Positions 48,126 through 58,728 are shown, counted from the stretch's first letter. The stretch: 64,000 nt of DNA from Paraglaciecola sp. L1A13 (GCF_009796745.1 NZ_CP047024.1:4092001-4156000); one strand, 5' to 3'. Notes: a model not told the origin generated them from the letters alone. Translations and numbers: made by a program.

Positions 48126-49553
48126 ATGAGTGACCGCATTCCCGTAAAAGATATCTCTCCTGTTCAGGTTCATCGTCCTGATAAAAGCAAGCAAAGCGAT
48201 AGCTATACGCCTCGTAATCGTATCTACGTGCGCGCTGTTAAAGGCGTATTAGAGAACTTTAGGCGCTTTTTTGGTTTGGTTTTTCTATCTATATTTGCCG
48301 CTCTTCCGTGGTTAAAATATGAAGGTAGCCAAGCAATTTTATTGGATATCGGCGCACAGCGCTTCCAAATTTTTGGGCTGACTTTATGGCCTCAGGATTT
48401 AACGCTGCTAGCCTGGATTTTTATTGTTGCAGCATTCGCGCTGTTCTTTGTTACTACGTTTGCCGGACGTGTCTGGTGTGGGTTTATGTGTCCGCAAACC
48501 ACTTGGACTTTTATCTATATTTGGTTTGAAGAGAAAATAGAAGGCAGTCGAAATAAGCGTATCAAGCTTGATGAACGCAAGATGGACGTCGACAAGTTTA
48601 TCCGTAAAACCCTAAAGCATATTGCATGGGTCAGTGTTGCGCTGCTGACATCACTTTCCTTTGTAGGATATTTCACTCCCATTGGCGCTCTGTTTGTAGA
48701 TTTTTTCACTTTTTCATCAGGCTTTTGGGCCACTATGTGCGTACTATTTTTTGCTGTATGTACTTATGGTAACGCCGCATATATGCGTGAAATCATGTGT
48801 ACCCACATCTGCCCTTATGCGCGTTTTCAATCTGCCATGTTCGATAAAGACACCTTTACCGTAGCCTATGATGCGAATCGCGGTGAACAGCGTGGTCCTC
48901 GTCCACGTAAAAATGATCGTGAACAAAATGCAGCAAAAGGGTTAGGTGATTGTATTGACTGCAACCTTTGCGTGCAGGTGTGTCCAACGGGAATAGATAT
49001 CCGCAATGGACTGCAATATGAATGCATTAACTGCGGAGCCTGCGTGGATGCATGTAATGGCGTAATGGAAAAAATGAACTATCCAAAAGGTCTCATTAGC
49101 TTCACTTCTGAGACTCAGTTGGCAGGTGGAAAAACTAAAATAATGCGCCCTAAATTAATGGGGTACGCTGTCGTTCTGGTATTAATGAGTGCCTTACTTG
49201 TATTTGAATTGTTAAGTCGGGTACCGCTAGAGGTGGACATTATTCGCGATCGAAATGCGCTATATCGTGAAACTAATGATGGCTTAATCGAAAATGTTTA
49301 CACCCTGAAAATTTTAAATAAGTCACAACACACTCAGCATTTTGATATCTCTGTTAATGGCCTAGACGGCTATAAATATATCGGCGATAAAAGCGTGACG
49401 GTAATGGGCGGCGAGGTATACAACTTGCCTATTAGTATCGCTATAGATCCATACAAATTGGAAAAACCAGTGACCGCATTCACCTTTACAATACAGTCAC
49501 AAGAAGACAAAGAAGCGGTTATGGAACAAACCTCTAAGTTCTTGTATCGCTAG
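48126..49553 (+). CDS. ccoG: Cytochrome c oxidase accessory protein CcoG
   Basis: 475 residues from ATG 48126, chosen for its aaaggagcagta ribosome binding site (an upstream in-frame ATG at 48045 is weaker). It has several membrane segments (about 55-75, 105-128, 165-190, 205-230 and 355-375), a CxxxCP-type segment (WCGFMCPQTTW), and two 4Fe-4S motifs: CIDCNLCVQVCP from Cys276 and CINCGACVDAC from Cys300. The C-terminal periplasmic domain is Ig-like. CcoG (RdxA/FixG) is a copper reductase used in cbb3 oxidase assembly. No oxidase genes are nearby. Its stop overlaps the next start (TAGTG). Confidence 0.92.
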   Translation: MSDRIPVKDISPVQVHRPDKSKQSDSYTPRNRIYVRAVKGVLENFRRFFGLVFLSIFAALPWLKYEGSQAILLDIGAQRFQIFGLTLWPQDLTLLAWIFIVAAFALFFVTTFAGRVWCGFMCPQTTWTFIYIWFEEKIEGSRNKRIKLDERKMDVDKFIRKTLKHIAWVSVALLTSLSFVGYFTPIGALFVDFFTFSSGFWATMCVLFFAVCTYGNAAYMREIMCTHICPYARFQSAMFDKDTFTVAYDANRGEQRGPRPRKNDREQNAAKGLGDCIDCNLCVQVCPTGIDIRNGLQYECINCGACVDACNGVMEKMNYPKGLISFTSETQLAGGKTKIMRPKLMGYAVVLVLMSALLVFELLSRVPLEVDIIRDRNALYRETNDGLIENVYTLKILNKSQHTQHFDISVNGLDGYKYIGDKSVTVMGGEVYNLPISIAIDPYKLEKPVTAFTFTIQSQEDKEAVMEQTSKFLYR

Positions 49554-50518
49554 TGAGTACCTTTAACTTCAGCGAACTCACACCCGACCTGATTCTAGAT
49601 GCTATCGAATCGGTTGGTGTTATGGTTGAGTCGGGTTTGCTTGCGTTAAACAGCTATGAAAATCGTGTTTACCAGTTTATTGGTCAAGATAATAAACGCT
49701 ATGTGGCCAAATTTTATCGCCCACAACGCTGGAGCGAAGACCAGCTAAATGAAGAGCATAGTTTTTCATTGGAGTTGGCGGAACATGAGGTGCCTGTCGT
49801 CGCCCCTATGGTGATTAACGGAGAGAGCTTACACCTATATAAAGGCTATCATTTTGCTATTTTCCCATCCGTGGGTGGTCGACAATTTGAAGTAGATAAT
49901 TTGGAGCAGCTAGAATGGATGGGCCGTTTTATCGGGCGTATACATCAAGTTGCTAAGACGCGTTTATTTATCCATAGACCGACCATTAAAACTCAAGATT
50001 ATTTAGTGAAGTCGGTTGCAGAGCTACACAGCAGTCAATTGATCCCATCGAGTCTACATGAACCTTTTTTTACAATATTAGAGCAAGTTGTGGCACTGAC
50101 CACTAAACGCTACCACACTTCAGATATTATGCGTTTACATGGTGACTGCCATCCTGGCAATATCCTTTGGCGTGACGGGCCTACGTTTGTGGATTTAGAT
50201 GATTGTCGCAACGGCCCAGCGGTCCAAGATTTGTGGATGATGTTATCAGGCGATAACCAATCTCAGTCGTTACAAATGAGCACGATAGTAGAAGCCTACG
50301 AAGAATTTAGCGATTTCAATCCTTCACAGTTGAGCCTAATTGAACCGCTAAGAGCAATGCGTATGGTGCATTACATGGCATGGCTAAGTCGACGTTGGCA
50401 GGATCCTGCGTTTCCACAAGCTTTTGCCTGGTTTGCTGAGCCAAGATACTGGGAGCAGCAAATATTAGCGCTTAAAGAACAATTATCAGCATTACAAGAA
50501 GCAGAATTGCGTATTTAA
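49553..50518 (+). CDS. srkA: Stress response serine/threonine kinase SrkA (YihE family)
   Basis: A 321-residue aminoglycoside-phosphotransferase-like kinase. Key motifs: the Lys of RYVAKFYRPQRW (nucleotide binding), the catalytic loop HGDCHPGNILW and the metal-binding VDLDDC. E. coli SrkA protects cells from stress-induced death. The start is GTG, sharing one base with the ccoG stop, so the two are translationally coupled. In enterobacteria srkA precedes dsbA, as here, where dsbA follows 152 bp downstream. Confidence 0.9.
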   Translation: MSTFNFSELTPDLILDAIESVGVMVESGLLALNSYENRVYQFIGQDNKRYVAKFYRPQRWSEDQLNEEHSFSLELAEHEVPVVAPMVINGESLHLYKGYHFAIFPSVGGRQFEVDNLEQLEWMGRFIGRIHQVAKTRLFIHRPTIKTQDYLVKSVAELHSSQLIPSSLHEPFFTILEQVVALTTKRYHTSDIMRLHGDCHPGNILWRDGPTFVDLDDCRNGPAVQDLWMMLSGDNQSQSLQMSTIVEAYEEFSDFNPSQLSLIEPLRAMRMVHYMAWLSRRWQDPAFPQAFAWFAEPRYWEQQILALKEQLSALQEAELRI

Positions 50519-50670
50519 GCCTAATTTTCCTAATCAACGTTGTTCATAATCGGTTAATAAGACACAGCGTATGCTACTTTTTCTTATAACTGGTTACAAA
50601 GTGCAGTCGGCATTTTATTTTAGCTATGCTAATCTGCCGCGAGATATTTTACTAAAGAGATGAATTACCT

Positions 50671-51294
50671 ATGAAAAAAATCATACTTGCTTTGTTTATT
50701 GCGGTTTTAGTTCCGCTTCAAGCCTGTGCCCAAGAACAATGGAAAGAAGGTGAGCATTACACCATTATCAATGATACCGCCACGGATAAACCCGTTATCA
50801 ATGAGTTCTTTTCCTATTGGTGCCCCCATTGTTTTCAATTTGAACCCATTGTAAAAGAGATTAAAAGCAAAATTTCTGATGATGTGAAGTTTGAAAAAGT
50901 ACACGTTAACTTCATGGGATTCACTAGCCCTGAAATTCAGGATGATGCCAGCCGTGCCCTTATGGTTGCACGAGCATTGAAAAAAGAAGATGCCTTGAGT
51001 ACTGCAATATTCCGCTATATTCACGTACAAAAATCATCAGTTACTAGTATCAAAGATCTTAAAAACATCTTTATGGTAAATGGTGTTGATGAAGCAGATT
51101 TCGACAAGTTAGTTGGCAGCTTTGGCGTAAATAGTATGCTTAAAAAGAATAATAAAATGGTAGAGAAGTATCGTCAGTATTTACGTGGCGTACCTAACTT
51201 TATCGTTAATGGTAAATTCCAAGCTAAATTTACTCGTGACATGAACACTAAAGATATGGTTGACCTTATCGTTTGGTTGTCAAAACAAAAGTAA
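50671..51294 (+). CDS. dsbA: Thiol:disulfide interchange protein DsbA
   Basis: A 207-residue periplasmic disulfide oxidase. The signal peptide ends near LQACAQ (about residue 20). The thioredoxin fold has active site WCPHC (Cys51, Cys54) and the cis-proline loop GVPNF (Pro175). The CPHC dipeptide is that of strongly oxidising DsbA. It is preceded by srkA and closed by a strong terminator. Confidence 0.95.
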   Translation: MKKIILALFIAVLVPLQACAQEQWKEGEHYTIINDTATDKPVINEFFSYWCPHCFQFEPIVKEIKSKISDDVKFEKVHVNFMGFTSPEIQDDASRALMVARALKKEDALSTAIFRYIHVQKSSVTSIKDLKNIFMVNGVDEADFDKLVGSFGVNSMLKKNNKMVEKYRQYLRGVPNFIVNGKFQAKFTRDMNTKDMVDLIVWLSKQK

Positions 51295-51319
51295 CCTGAC
51301 GCTTAGTCCACATATATAT

Positions 51320-51355
51320 AGCCCTACATGTTTTTGCGTCATGTAGGGCTTTTTT
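51320..51355 (+). terminator. Rho-independent terminator of dsbA
   Basis: AGCCCTACATG (51320-51330) and CATGTAGGGCT (51340-51350) form an 11-bp stem with a 9-nt loop and a following T-run (to 51355). Confidence 0.93.
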
Positions 51356-51628
51356 GTGTCTGTAAATAAAACGACCAAATTCAGATAAAGAAGGTAAATA
51401 AACCTCTCCAGGCCTTATATCACAAAGCCTTCTTACATTTATTAATTTACTAATAAGCTGTGACAAGTAGATCCTTTGTGCCAATATAATATCATCGGTT
51501 ATCGCCTTTCATGCGAACCACTACAGCGGAAATAATTTAATAGATAACAAACCTTAATAATGACTACGAACAGCACGCCCTTACCATAGCTTTGGTGTTT
51601 TTTTGGCTTTTAATCAAGGAGTAAGTAT
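51356..51628. other. Intergenic region before the MASE1-GGDEF gene
   Basis: No gene is seen. A promoter-like ccaatataatatc lies at 51481-51493 and the ribosome binding site AAGGAG at 51616-51621. Confidence 0.3.
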
Positions 51629-53077
51629 ATTTTACCTGAAGAGTTGCTATTAAAAGCTCTGCCCCAGCGGTTTTCTCAAGCTATTGTATTTATGCTCCTA
51701 TGGCTAGGAGTATGGGCCTTAGCCCAACTCATGGAATACACTGCCCACGCCAGTGTGTGGTTTCCTGCATCAGGTTTAACGTACGCGGCGTTGCTCGTAA
51801 TCGGTACATCCGCGGTATTACCTTTGCTGTTAAGTGCGGTGTTTGTCACCATAATCACGTGTTTTCAATACAGTCTTCCATTGGATTTATCTCAGATGAT
51901 TCAGGCTGGCTTGTTATTTGGCTGCGCGCATATTATTCCTTACTGGCTAAGCGCCCAGCTATTTCTATGGGTAGTCCGATTAGACCGATTAAGCACACCT
52001 GGCTTAATCATTGTGTATATTATTAATACGGGTATAGCTGCACTAGCTACTACTTCATTGGTCATATATAGCTTAATCATTAGCAATATGATGCAGCCAG
52101 ATGAGTTCAATCAAACGTGGTTAGCTTTTTGGATAGGCGACTATGCAGGTGTATTAATATTGTCTCCTTTATTTGCTGCACTAATCACTCGAAAGTCTGT
52201 ATACAGCCAATTTGATTTGACCAAATACCTTAGCCCAAATCAAACGCGCGCCAGTGAGCTTTATCCCTCTAAGCTCATGCTTGTAACGCTACTCGTTGTA
52301 TTTACCATGGTGTTAAATAAATACACCCAACAACAAGAAAGTGCCTTTGTTATTTTTCTACTAGTACTGCCTCATATGTGGATTGCCTGCACTGAGAGTG
52401 CCCTATTCAATATGCTAAGTCTCACCTACAGTTGTATGTTAATCGCGCTGTTTAGTAACATATTAGCGCTCAACGAGTTTGTACTCATCTATCAATTTGC
52501 GATTATTATAGTGACTGCAAATGCGCTATTTGGGATAGCCGTTCCAGCGTTAATGGCAGATAACGCAAAACTGCAGGAAATCATTACAATAGACGCACTG
52601 ACTCAGGCTGCATCCCGTCAACACTTTATGCAACAAGCCGAGCGCGCCGTTAACCGCAGCCTACGGGATAATAACCCGCTAGCTCTTATTATGTTTGACA
52701 TGGATAATTTTAAGAAAATCAACGACACCTATGGTCACAGTGCAGGTGACCTAGCACTGCAAAATGTGTGTCGGCTCGCTAAACTATCTTTACGACCAAC
52801 AGATTTATTAGGACGCTTCGGAGGAGACGAATTTGTCGCGTTGCTACCTGAATCAAGAGTAGAAGATGCTCACCGTATCGCTGAACGAATATTATTAAAC
52901 CTAAATTTAGCTGAAGTTGCGCCAGGCCAACCTCTTCAATGTAGTTTCGGTATCGCTGAGCTTAAATCCGGACAGAATTTCACCGAACTATTTAATTTGG
53001 CAGATACCGCGCTCTATAAAGCAAAAGAACAAGGCCGCAATACTATTGTGTATGCAGAGCAAAAGCGTCTGGCTTAA
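51629..53077 (+). CDS. MASE1-like membrane diguanylate cyclase
   Basis: About 482 residues. The start is unusual: AAGGAG lies exactly 7 nt before ATT 51629, whereas the first standard candidate, TTG 51644, has only a poorly spaced gaagag. An integral-membrane sensor with about eight segments (to residue 310), carrying [14 protein letters not shown], resembles MASE1. A GGDEF domain follows, with GGDEF intact at 398-402 and an RPTD I-site five residues upstream. It should synthesise cyclic di-GMP in response to an unknown signal. It is convergent with ung, overlapping by four bases. Confidence 0.85.
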   Translation: MLPEELLLKALPQRFSQAIVFMLLWLGVWALAQLMEYTAHASVWFPASGLTYAALLVIGTSAVLPLLLSAVFVTIITCFQYSLPLDLSQMIQAGLLFGCAHIIPYWLSAQLFLWVVRLDRLSTPGLIIVYIINTGIAALATTSLVIYSLIISNMMQPDEFNQTWLAFWIGDYAGVLILSPLFAALITRKSVYSQFDLTKYLSPNQTRASELYPSKLMLVTLLVVFTMVLNKYTQQQESAFVIFLLVLPHMWIACTESALFNMLSLTYSCMLIALFSNILALNEFVLIYQFAIIIVTANALFGIAVPALMADNAKLQEIITIDALTQAASRQHFMQQAERAVNRSLRDNNPLALIMFDMDNFKKINDTYGHSAGDLALQNVCRLAKLSLRPTDLLGRFGGDEFVALLPESRVEDAHRIAERILLNLNLAEVAPGQPLQCSFGIAELKSGQNFTELFNLADTALYKAKEQGRNTIVYAEQKRLA

Positions 53078-53742
53078 ACTTGCCAATTAATCGGTGTGCG
53101 CCCGCTTTCTAGCAAAATTTTATTGGTTTGCACAAAATGAGCGCATTCAAAAAAACCGCGATAAGCAGACAGTGGTGACGGATGCACCGCATTTAAAACA
53201 TGATGCTTTTGTAGATCAATTAAGGCTGCTTTTCGTTGGGCATGGCTGCCCCACAATAAAAATATCACGCCATCGCTGTAGTCACTAATGGTTTCAATGA
53301 CCTTATCAGTGAACGTTTCCCAACCAATTTTGGCATGGGAGTGGGCCTTGCCCTGCTCTACTGTTAGTACCGTATTAAGTAAAAATACCCCTTGGTCTGC
53401 CCACCCTTGTAAGCATCCGTGCTGTGGTACCACAAAATCTGCAAAATCGTGAGATAAGGCCTTATAAATGTTTCGCAATGACGGAGGTATTTTCACTCCG
53501 ATAGGCACTGAAAAACTCAAGCCATGAGACTGATGAGGTCCGTGGTAGGGATCTTGACCGAGAATAACCACCTTTATTTGGTCAAACTCGGTACAGCTAA
53601 ATGCGTTAAATACCTGACTGTCAGGGGGATAAATAATTTTAGCTTGTGAGCGCTGCTCCTCGATAAACGCCATCATCTCGGTAAAGTAAGCCTTATGCTT
53701 TTCTTCACCGAGCAGAGCATGCCAAGTAAGCTTAGAGTCCAT
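53074..53742 (-). CDS. ung: Uracil-DNA glycosylase
   Basis: 222 residues from ATG 53742, the usual family start ([15 protein letters not shown]); an in-frame ATG 11 codons upstream at 53775 is less likely. Family 1 motifs are complete: GQDPYHGP (water-activating Asp), the [10 protein letters not shown] strand, LLWGSHAQ, and [12 protein letters not shown] (minor-groove His and Leu loop). It removes uracil from DNA. The 3' end overlaps the convergent cyclase gene by four bases. Confidence 0.95.
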   Translation of the reverse strand: MDSKLTWHALLGEEKHKAYFTEMMAFIEEQRSQAKIIYPPDSQVFNAFSCTEFDQIKVVILGQDPYHGPHQSHGLSFSVPIGVKIPPSLRNIYKALSHDFADFVVPQHGCLQGWADQGVFLLNTVLTVEQGKAHSHAKIGWETFTDKVIETISDYSDGVIFLLWGSHAQRKAALIDLQKHHVLNAVHPSPLSAYRGFFECAHFVQTNKILLESGRTPINWQV

Positions 53743-53794
53743 TAAGCGAAGACCTTTTTTGACTATAACGCACAACGTTCACACACCACTTGTA

Positions 53795-55078
53795 TTACCC
53801 TAAAAGGCTAAATAAATGCTTCTTAAGTGTGTCGTAGTCGCTTGGTAAATCAACCGCAAAGCTCTCTTTAGTAGAACAATCGACGAGTGGTTGAGGCAAG
53901 CTGATGGGCTGTCCCAAAACGTTCTCCACGGTTTCACGGAATTTAGCAGGATGGGCTGTACCCAAGAAAATTCCCGTTTGGCCTTCTTCCATATAGCGCG
54001 CTAACGCTTTATATGCAATCGCTGCGTGAGGCTCACTAATGTAGCCTAAATGCGCTAAGTGACGCATTGCTACTTGAGTGTAATCTTCATCAACCATATC
54101 ACCAGATAATACTTCAGGCGGTAAATACCCCAATTCAATAATAGCTTCGATACGCGGCCAGTTGTTCGGTTGGCTAACGTCCATGGCATTTGAGATAGTG
54201 GCTACCGTTGCTTTGGGATCCCAAGTACCGGTTTTCAAGTAACGCGGTACCGTATCATTTAGATTAGTGGCTGCAACAAAGTGCTTAACAGGCAAACCCA
54301 TGGTTTTAGCAATCATACCAGCGGTTAAGTTACCGAAGTTACCGCTCGGCACAGAGATAACTAAGTCTTCTCGTTGCGCTTTATTTAGCTGAGATACAGC
54401 TTCAAAGTAATAACAAACTTGAGCAACCAAACGGCTAATATTAATCGAGTTTGCTGAGTTTAGATGCAAACCTTCACGCACATCTGCATCATCAAAGGCA
54501 CTCTTAACCATCTGCTGACACGCATCAAAGTCGTCATCAATAGACACGGTGTGTATATTGTCACCTAACGTAGTAAACAGTTTTTCTTGAAGGGGACTAA
54601 TTTTCCCTTTAGGGAACAAGATAACCACATCGATATTATCTAACCCGTGGAATGCATGGGCAACAGCTGCACCTGTATCACCAGAAGTGGCAGTTAAAAT
54701 TGTGATTTTTTCACCTGCCGCTAACTCTGTTAAACACTGTGCCATAAAGCGGCCGCCGAAATCTTTAAACGCTAATGTAGGACCGTGAAATAACTCTAAG
54801 CAGTAAACATTATCTGTCACTTTTACTAGCGGTGCTTCAAATGCAAATGCACGTTCAACAATACCCTGTAACCGATCGCGAGGAATTTCATCGCCTATTA
54901 ACTGACTGAGTATTTCAACTGACCGTTCAACGAATGGCATCTCGAGAATGGCATCGATGTCATCAAATGTTGGCAAAGTTGTAGGGAAATACAACCCTTG
55001 GTTTTTACCTAAGCCTTTTTTTACCGCTTCAGCAAAACTAACTTTGTCAGAGGGGTCTTTTAAATTAACAAGTTCCAC
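53795..55078 (-). CDS. thrC: Threonine synthase
   Basis: A 427-residue PLP enzyme that converts O-phosphohomoserine to threonine. The PLP lysine is in FHGPTLAFKDFGGR, the phosphate-binding TATSGDTGAAVAH segment follows, and SVPSGNFGNLTAG marks the C-terminal half. MELVNLKDPSDKVSF at the start is typical of proteobacterial ThrC. It is the last gene of thrABC, 48 bp after thrB. Confidence 0.96.
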   Translation of the reverse strand: MELVNLKDPSDKVSFAEAVKKGLGKNQGLYFPTTLPTFDDIDAILEMPFVERSVEILSQLIGDEIPRDRLQGIVERAFAFEAPLVKVTDNVYCLELFHGPTLAFKDFGGRFMAQCLTELAAGEKITILTATSGDTGAAVAHAFHGLDNIDVVILFPKGKISPLQEKLFTTLGDNIHTVSIDDDFDACQQMVKSAFDDADVREGLHLNSANSINISRLVAQVCYYFEAVSQLNKAQREDLVISVPSGNFGNLTAGMIAKTMGLPVKHFVAATNLNDTVPRYLKTGTWDPKATVATISNAMDVSQPNNWPRIEAIIELGYLPPEVLSGDMVDEDYTQVAMRHLAHLGYISEPHAAIAYKALARYMEEGQTGIFLGTAHPAKFRETVENVLGQPISLPQPLVDCSTKESFAVDLPSDYDTLKKHLFSLLG

Positions 55079-55126
55079 GTTTCTTACCTTTTGTGCTTAT
55101 TCAACTAAGCGTAATTTAATATTGTG

Positions 55127-56122
55127 CTAAGCGTTGGCGTTTGTAACCACCGCTCCTTGTTCGTCAAGCTGACATACATGGCTAAAGCCAGTGTCATTTT
55201 GAATGTAATTTTCTGCTAGCCAGGTACTGATCGCCTGCGCTTGCGTTAAGTCATCGCATACTGCGAAAACCGTAGGACCCGAGCCAGAAATACCAAAGGC
55301 CAGTGCACCATTTTGCATAGCAAATTGACGAGACTCATCAAAATACGGCAATAACGATTTGCGATAAGGTTCAGCGATTACATCGGTCATCATGCTCACC
55401 GCTAGTTTTTCATCTTGGCGATATAAGGCATCAACAAATACCGCTAACTGACGACCAAATTTTAAGGTATTGGCCATAGGCACTTGTTTAGGCAAGATAT
55501 CTCGCGCTGCAGCAGTGGATACGCTAATACCTGAATAACACGCAACCCAATACCAGTGCTTGAAAGTCGGTAATTGCAGCGCTAGCGTATCGCCTTGCTC
55601 AGCCATTAACGTCAAGCCGCCTAAGTAACAGGGTGCTACATTATCATAATGTACGCTGCCGCTGATCTGACCTTCTAATTCCCCCATAATCAACAGTAAC
55701 TGATGTTGATTAAAGGGTACTTCGCCTAATACCCGACCATAAAATTCATTTAAGCCGTGCAACGCCGCCACCACAGATGCGGCGCTTGACCCTAAGCCGC
55801 TGCCGATAGGCAGGTGCTTGTGTAAGGTCATCTTTACCGCAGGCAAATTTACGCCTTTATCACTTAACACGCTCACGAAGTGACGATAACAGCACGTGAC
55901 GATATTAGTGTCGTGGTCTGCCGGCAATTTATGCGCAAATGCGCCTTTGACTTCAAGACTAAATTCGCTGGCTAATTCAAGATCAACTTCATCCCCTAAC
56001 ACAGTGCCGTCAATCGGTTTTAAAGCTGCGCCGAGTATGTCAAAGCCCAAGCTAACATTGCCGGTTGATGCAGGAGCAAAAGCACGCAGTACTTTTCCTT
56101 TCATATCGTCTAATTCACTCAT
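55127..56122 (-). CDS. thrB: Homoserine kinase
   Basis: 331 residues from ATG 56122, which overlaps the thrA stop in TGATG and so is translationally coupled; an in-frame upstream ATG inside thrA is not needed. GHMP kinase motifs are present: FAPASTGNVSLGFD at the start, the ATP-binding LPIGSGLGSSAAS at about 85-97 and FGISGSGPTVFAV near the end. It phosphorylates homoserine with ATP. Confidence 0.95.
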   Translation of the reverse strand: MSELDDMKGKVLRAFAPASTGNVSLGFDILGAALKPIDGTVLGDEVDLELASEFSLEVKGAFAHKLPADHDTNIVTCCYRHFVSVLSDKGVNLPAVKMTLHKHLPIGSGLGSSAASVVAALHGLNEFYGRVLGEVPFNQHQLLLIMGELEGQISGSVHYDNVAPCYLGGLTLMAEQGDTLALQLPTFKHWYWVACYSGISVSTAAARDILPKQVPMANTLKFGRQLAVFVDALYRQDEKLAVSMMTDVIAEPYRKSLLPYFDESRQFAMQNGALAFGISGSGPTVFAVCDDLTQAQAISTWLAENYIQNDTGFSHVCQLDEQGAVVTNANA

Positions 56123-58584
56123 CACACGTCTTGTTTCCATGGCATTGTTCGTAATACATCAGCAAACACACCGGCGGCAGTTACCGCCGCACCGGCACCG
56201 TATCCACGTATTACATAAGGGATAGGTTGATAGTAGTTACTGTGAATTGCCAAAGCATTTTCACCTTCTTTAATTACATATAAAGGATGATCTGCCCCTA
56301 CAGCTTGGATAGATACCACACACTTACCTTTGCTGATAGAGCCAACATAACGCAGAACTTTACCCTCTTCTTTAGCCGCGTTGACTTTTTCGGCGTACAA
56401 CGCATCTAGTTCAGGTAGTTTATTCATAAACTCATCTACGCTGCCGCTAGAATCGAAATGTGGCGGTAACACGGGTTCAATCTGAATATCGTCTAACTCA
56501 AGCTTTAAATCCGCTTCACGGGCCATAATCAATAATTTGCGAGCAACGTCGGTACCGCTTAAATCATCTCTGGGGTCTGGTTCAGTAAATCCGTTCTTTT
56601 TAGCGATTTCAGTTGCTTGGGATAAGGTTAAACCCTCGTCTAACTTACCAAATACAAACGATAACGAACCAGATAAAATCCCTTCAAAACGCTGAAGTTC
56701 ATCCCCTGCGTAAATGAGTTTTTGTAGGTTATCAATAACAGGTAAACCAGCGCCAACGGTCGTTTCATACAAGAACTGGCGATTCGTCGATTGGGCTGTT
56801 TCACGCAACTGTTGGTAATAAGCATAAGAAGCCGTATTAGCCTTTTTATTTGGTGTGACCACATGGAAACCACCATTCATTAGCTCTACATACAACTTGG
56901 CGATAACTGAACTGCTAGTACAATCAATCACGACAGGGTTAACCAAGCTATTACGCATTACAAAATCTTGTAACTTATCAACCGACAATGACGATTCACT
57001 AGCGTTAAGCTGTGCTGCCCAATCGTCGTCTAAATCAACACCACCAGCCTGTAATAATAGTTTACGGCTATTGGCGATACCGTAGATTTTTAAACTTATG
57101 CCACGTTCAAGCAATACCGCTTGTTGACGGGATATTTGGCCAAGCAATTCTTTGCCTACGGTGCCACAACCAACCAAGAATACATCTATGGCATGTAAAT
57201 TTGAGAAGAAATTCTGATGAACCACTTTTACTGCTTTCTTCGCTTTGCTGCTTTCAATCACTGTTGAAATTGAACGCTCCGATGAACCCTGAGCGATCGC
57301 AACGTTATTAACACGCGCTTGTGCTAAAGAACTAAAAAACTTAGCCGCTAATCCCTGTGAGTGGCGCATACCATCTCCCACTAAGGTCACTATCGCTAAG
57401 TCATGACGCACTTCAATTGGGTCAAGTAAATTGTTGGCTAACTCAAGCGCAAAAGAGTCTTCTAATAAGTCTTGAGCACGAACCGCATCTTTACTATGAA
57501 TACAGAAGCTAATGCTGTACTCAGAAGATGACTGCGTGATTAAGCTAATAGAGATATTCGCATTCGACATGACTTCGAATACGCGACTAGCCATACCGAC
57601 CATGCCTTTCATGCCTGGACCTGCCACATTAAACATGGTCATATCATCCAGATGTGAAATGCCTTTTACACTCGTCCACTTAGTGCTCGCTTCATTACTG
57701 ATAAGCGTACCTGGTGCAGCAGGATTAAGAGTATTACGAATAAGACAAGGGATATGATGCTGAGCAATCGGACCAATCGTTTTCGGATGCAATACTTTTG
57801 CGCCGAAGTAAGATAACTCCATAGCTTCTTGATAAGTCAACTTGTCGAGTAGCACTGCACCATCAACTTGGTTCGGATCCGCGTTATAAACCCCGTCTAC
57901 GTCGGTCCAAATTTCACAACACTCGGCACCAATACAGGCCGCTAATATAGCTGCTGAATAGTCAGAACCGTTGCGGCCTAACGTGACTTTTTCACCTTCC
58001 GCATTGACCGCTACAAAGCCAGGCATAATAAGTACTACGTCGCCCGAGCTATCGACTTCACTGAAGCGCGCTTTACTGACGGCAACATCAGCAATACTAT
58101 CGAGGTAATCTCCTTCCGCTAAAATTAATTCAGCAGGGTCAATAATTTGATTTTTAGTACCAAGAGTCGTCAATATTTGGCTAAATATATTAACGCTCAT
58201 GTATTCGCCGATGCTTAAAATTTTTGCAACTACAGACTCAGGAGCACAACGTAATAATGCAAAGCCTTCAAGATGCTGGTTCAATTCATTCAATACTTTT
58301 TGAATGTAAGGGGCAAGCTTGCTGTCATCAAATTCAGGAAGGGTATCGTTTAAATCATCTAAAATACCGAAGAGCACCATGTTCAGCTTAGCGAACAATT
58401 CGCCGTAATCCTTACCGCTGCTGGCTTCTTCGCATAACAAAGATAATGCATTGGTTACACCTTTAGGGGCTGATAACACAACGGCAGAGCCGCTGGTTGC
58501 ATGGGTATCTAAACAAATGTCTTTTACCCGTAAGTAACGCTCTGCATCGGCTAATGACGAACCGCCAAACTTCAACACCTTCAT
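56122..58584 (-). CDS. thrA: Bifunctional aspartokinase I/homoserine dehydrogenase I
   Basis: An 820-residue two-domain enzyme. The aspartokinase domain covers about 1-295 (KFGGSSLADAERY start, FGAKVLHPKT), ACT regulatory domains about 310-455, and homoserine dehydrogenase from about 465 (DVFLVGCGTVGKELL NAD loop; KKNGFTEPDPRDDLSGTD). It catalyses the first and third steps of the threonine branch and is feedback-inhibited by threonine in known relatives. Its homoserine also feeds methionine synthesis, which makes the MetJ-like boxes upstream (58813-58846) notable. A leader peptide and attenuator lie in its 5' region. Confidence 0.96.
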   Translation of the reverse strand: MKVLKFGGSSLADAERYLRVKDICLDTHATSGSAVVLSAPKGVTNALSLLCEEASSGKDYGELFAKLNMVLFGILDDLNDTLPEFDDSKLAPYIQKVLNELNQHLEGFALLRCAPESVVAKILSIGEYMSVNIFSQILTTLGTKNQIIDPAELILAEGDYLDSIADVAVSKARFSEVDSSGDVVLIMPGFVAVNAEGEKVTLGRNGSDYSAAILAACIGAECCEIWTDVDGVYNADPNQVDGAVLLDKLTYQEAMELSYFGAKVLHPKTIGPIAQHHIPCLIRNTLNPAAPGTLISNEASTKWTSVKGISHLDDMTMFNVAGPGMKGMVGMASRVFEVMSNANISISLITQSSSEYSISFCIHSKDAVRAQDLLEDSFALELANNLLDPIEVRHDLAIVTLVGDGMRHSQGLAAKFFSSLAQARVNNVAIAQGSSERSISTVIESSKAKKAVKVVHQNFFSNLHAIDVFLVGCGTVGKELLGQISRQQAVLLERGISLKIYGIANSRKLLLQAGGVDLDDDWAAQLNASESSLSVDKLQDFVMRNSLVNPVVIDCTSSSVIAKLYVELMNGGFHVVTPNKKANTASYAYYQQLRETAQSTNRQFLYETTVGAGLPVIDNLQKLIYAGDELQRFEGILSGSLSFVFGKLDEGLTLSQATEIAKKNGFTEPDPRDDLSGTDVARKLLIMAREADLKLELDDIQIEPVLPPHFDSSGSVDEFMNKLPELDALYAEKVNAAKEEGKVLRYVGSISKGKCVVSIQAVGADHPLYVIKEGENALAIHSNYYQPIPYVIRGYGAGAAVTAAGVFADVLRTMPWKQDV

Positions 58585-58597
58585 GTATTTTGCTCCT

Positions 58598-58640
58598 AGT
58601 GTGGTTATTCACACTCCGTTTTTGACGCGACGGAATAACC
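58598..58640 (-). promoter_or_regulatory. Overlapping 5'-UTR hairpins just upstream of thrA
   Basis: Two mutually exclusive stems are possible. One is AGTGTG/CACACT (58598-58603 with 58610-58615). The other is GGTTAT/ATAACC (58603-58608 with 58635-58640), extended by TCCGT/ACGGA (58615-58619 with 58630-58634). They cover the ribosome-loading region and could act as a second control layer. Confidence 0.35.
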
Positions 58641-58670
58641 AGTAATTAACTTTTTTGCTGCGCTAATAAC

Positions 58671-58699
58671 AAAAAAGCCCGCTTTAATTTGCGGGCTTT
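58671..58699 (-). terminator. Attenuator terminator of the thr leader
   Basis: On the minus strand AAAGCCCGC and GCGGGCTTT pair perfectly with an 8-nt loop, followed by a T-run (six A at 58671-58676 on the plus strand). It lies between the leader peptide stop and thrA, as expected for transcription attenuation. Confidence 0.9.
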
Positions 58700-58728
58700 A
58701 TGTCTGTTCGATATGCACAAGCCAGCGA

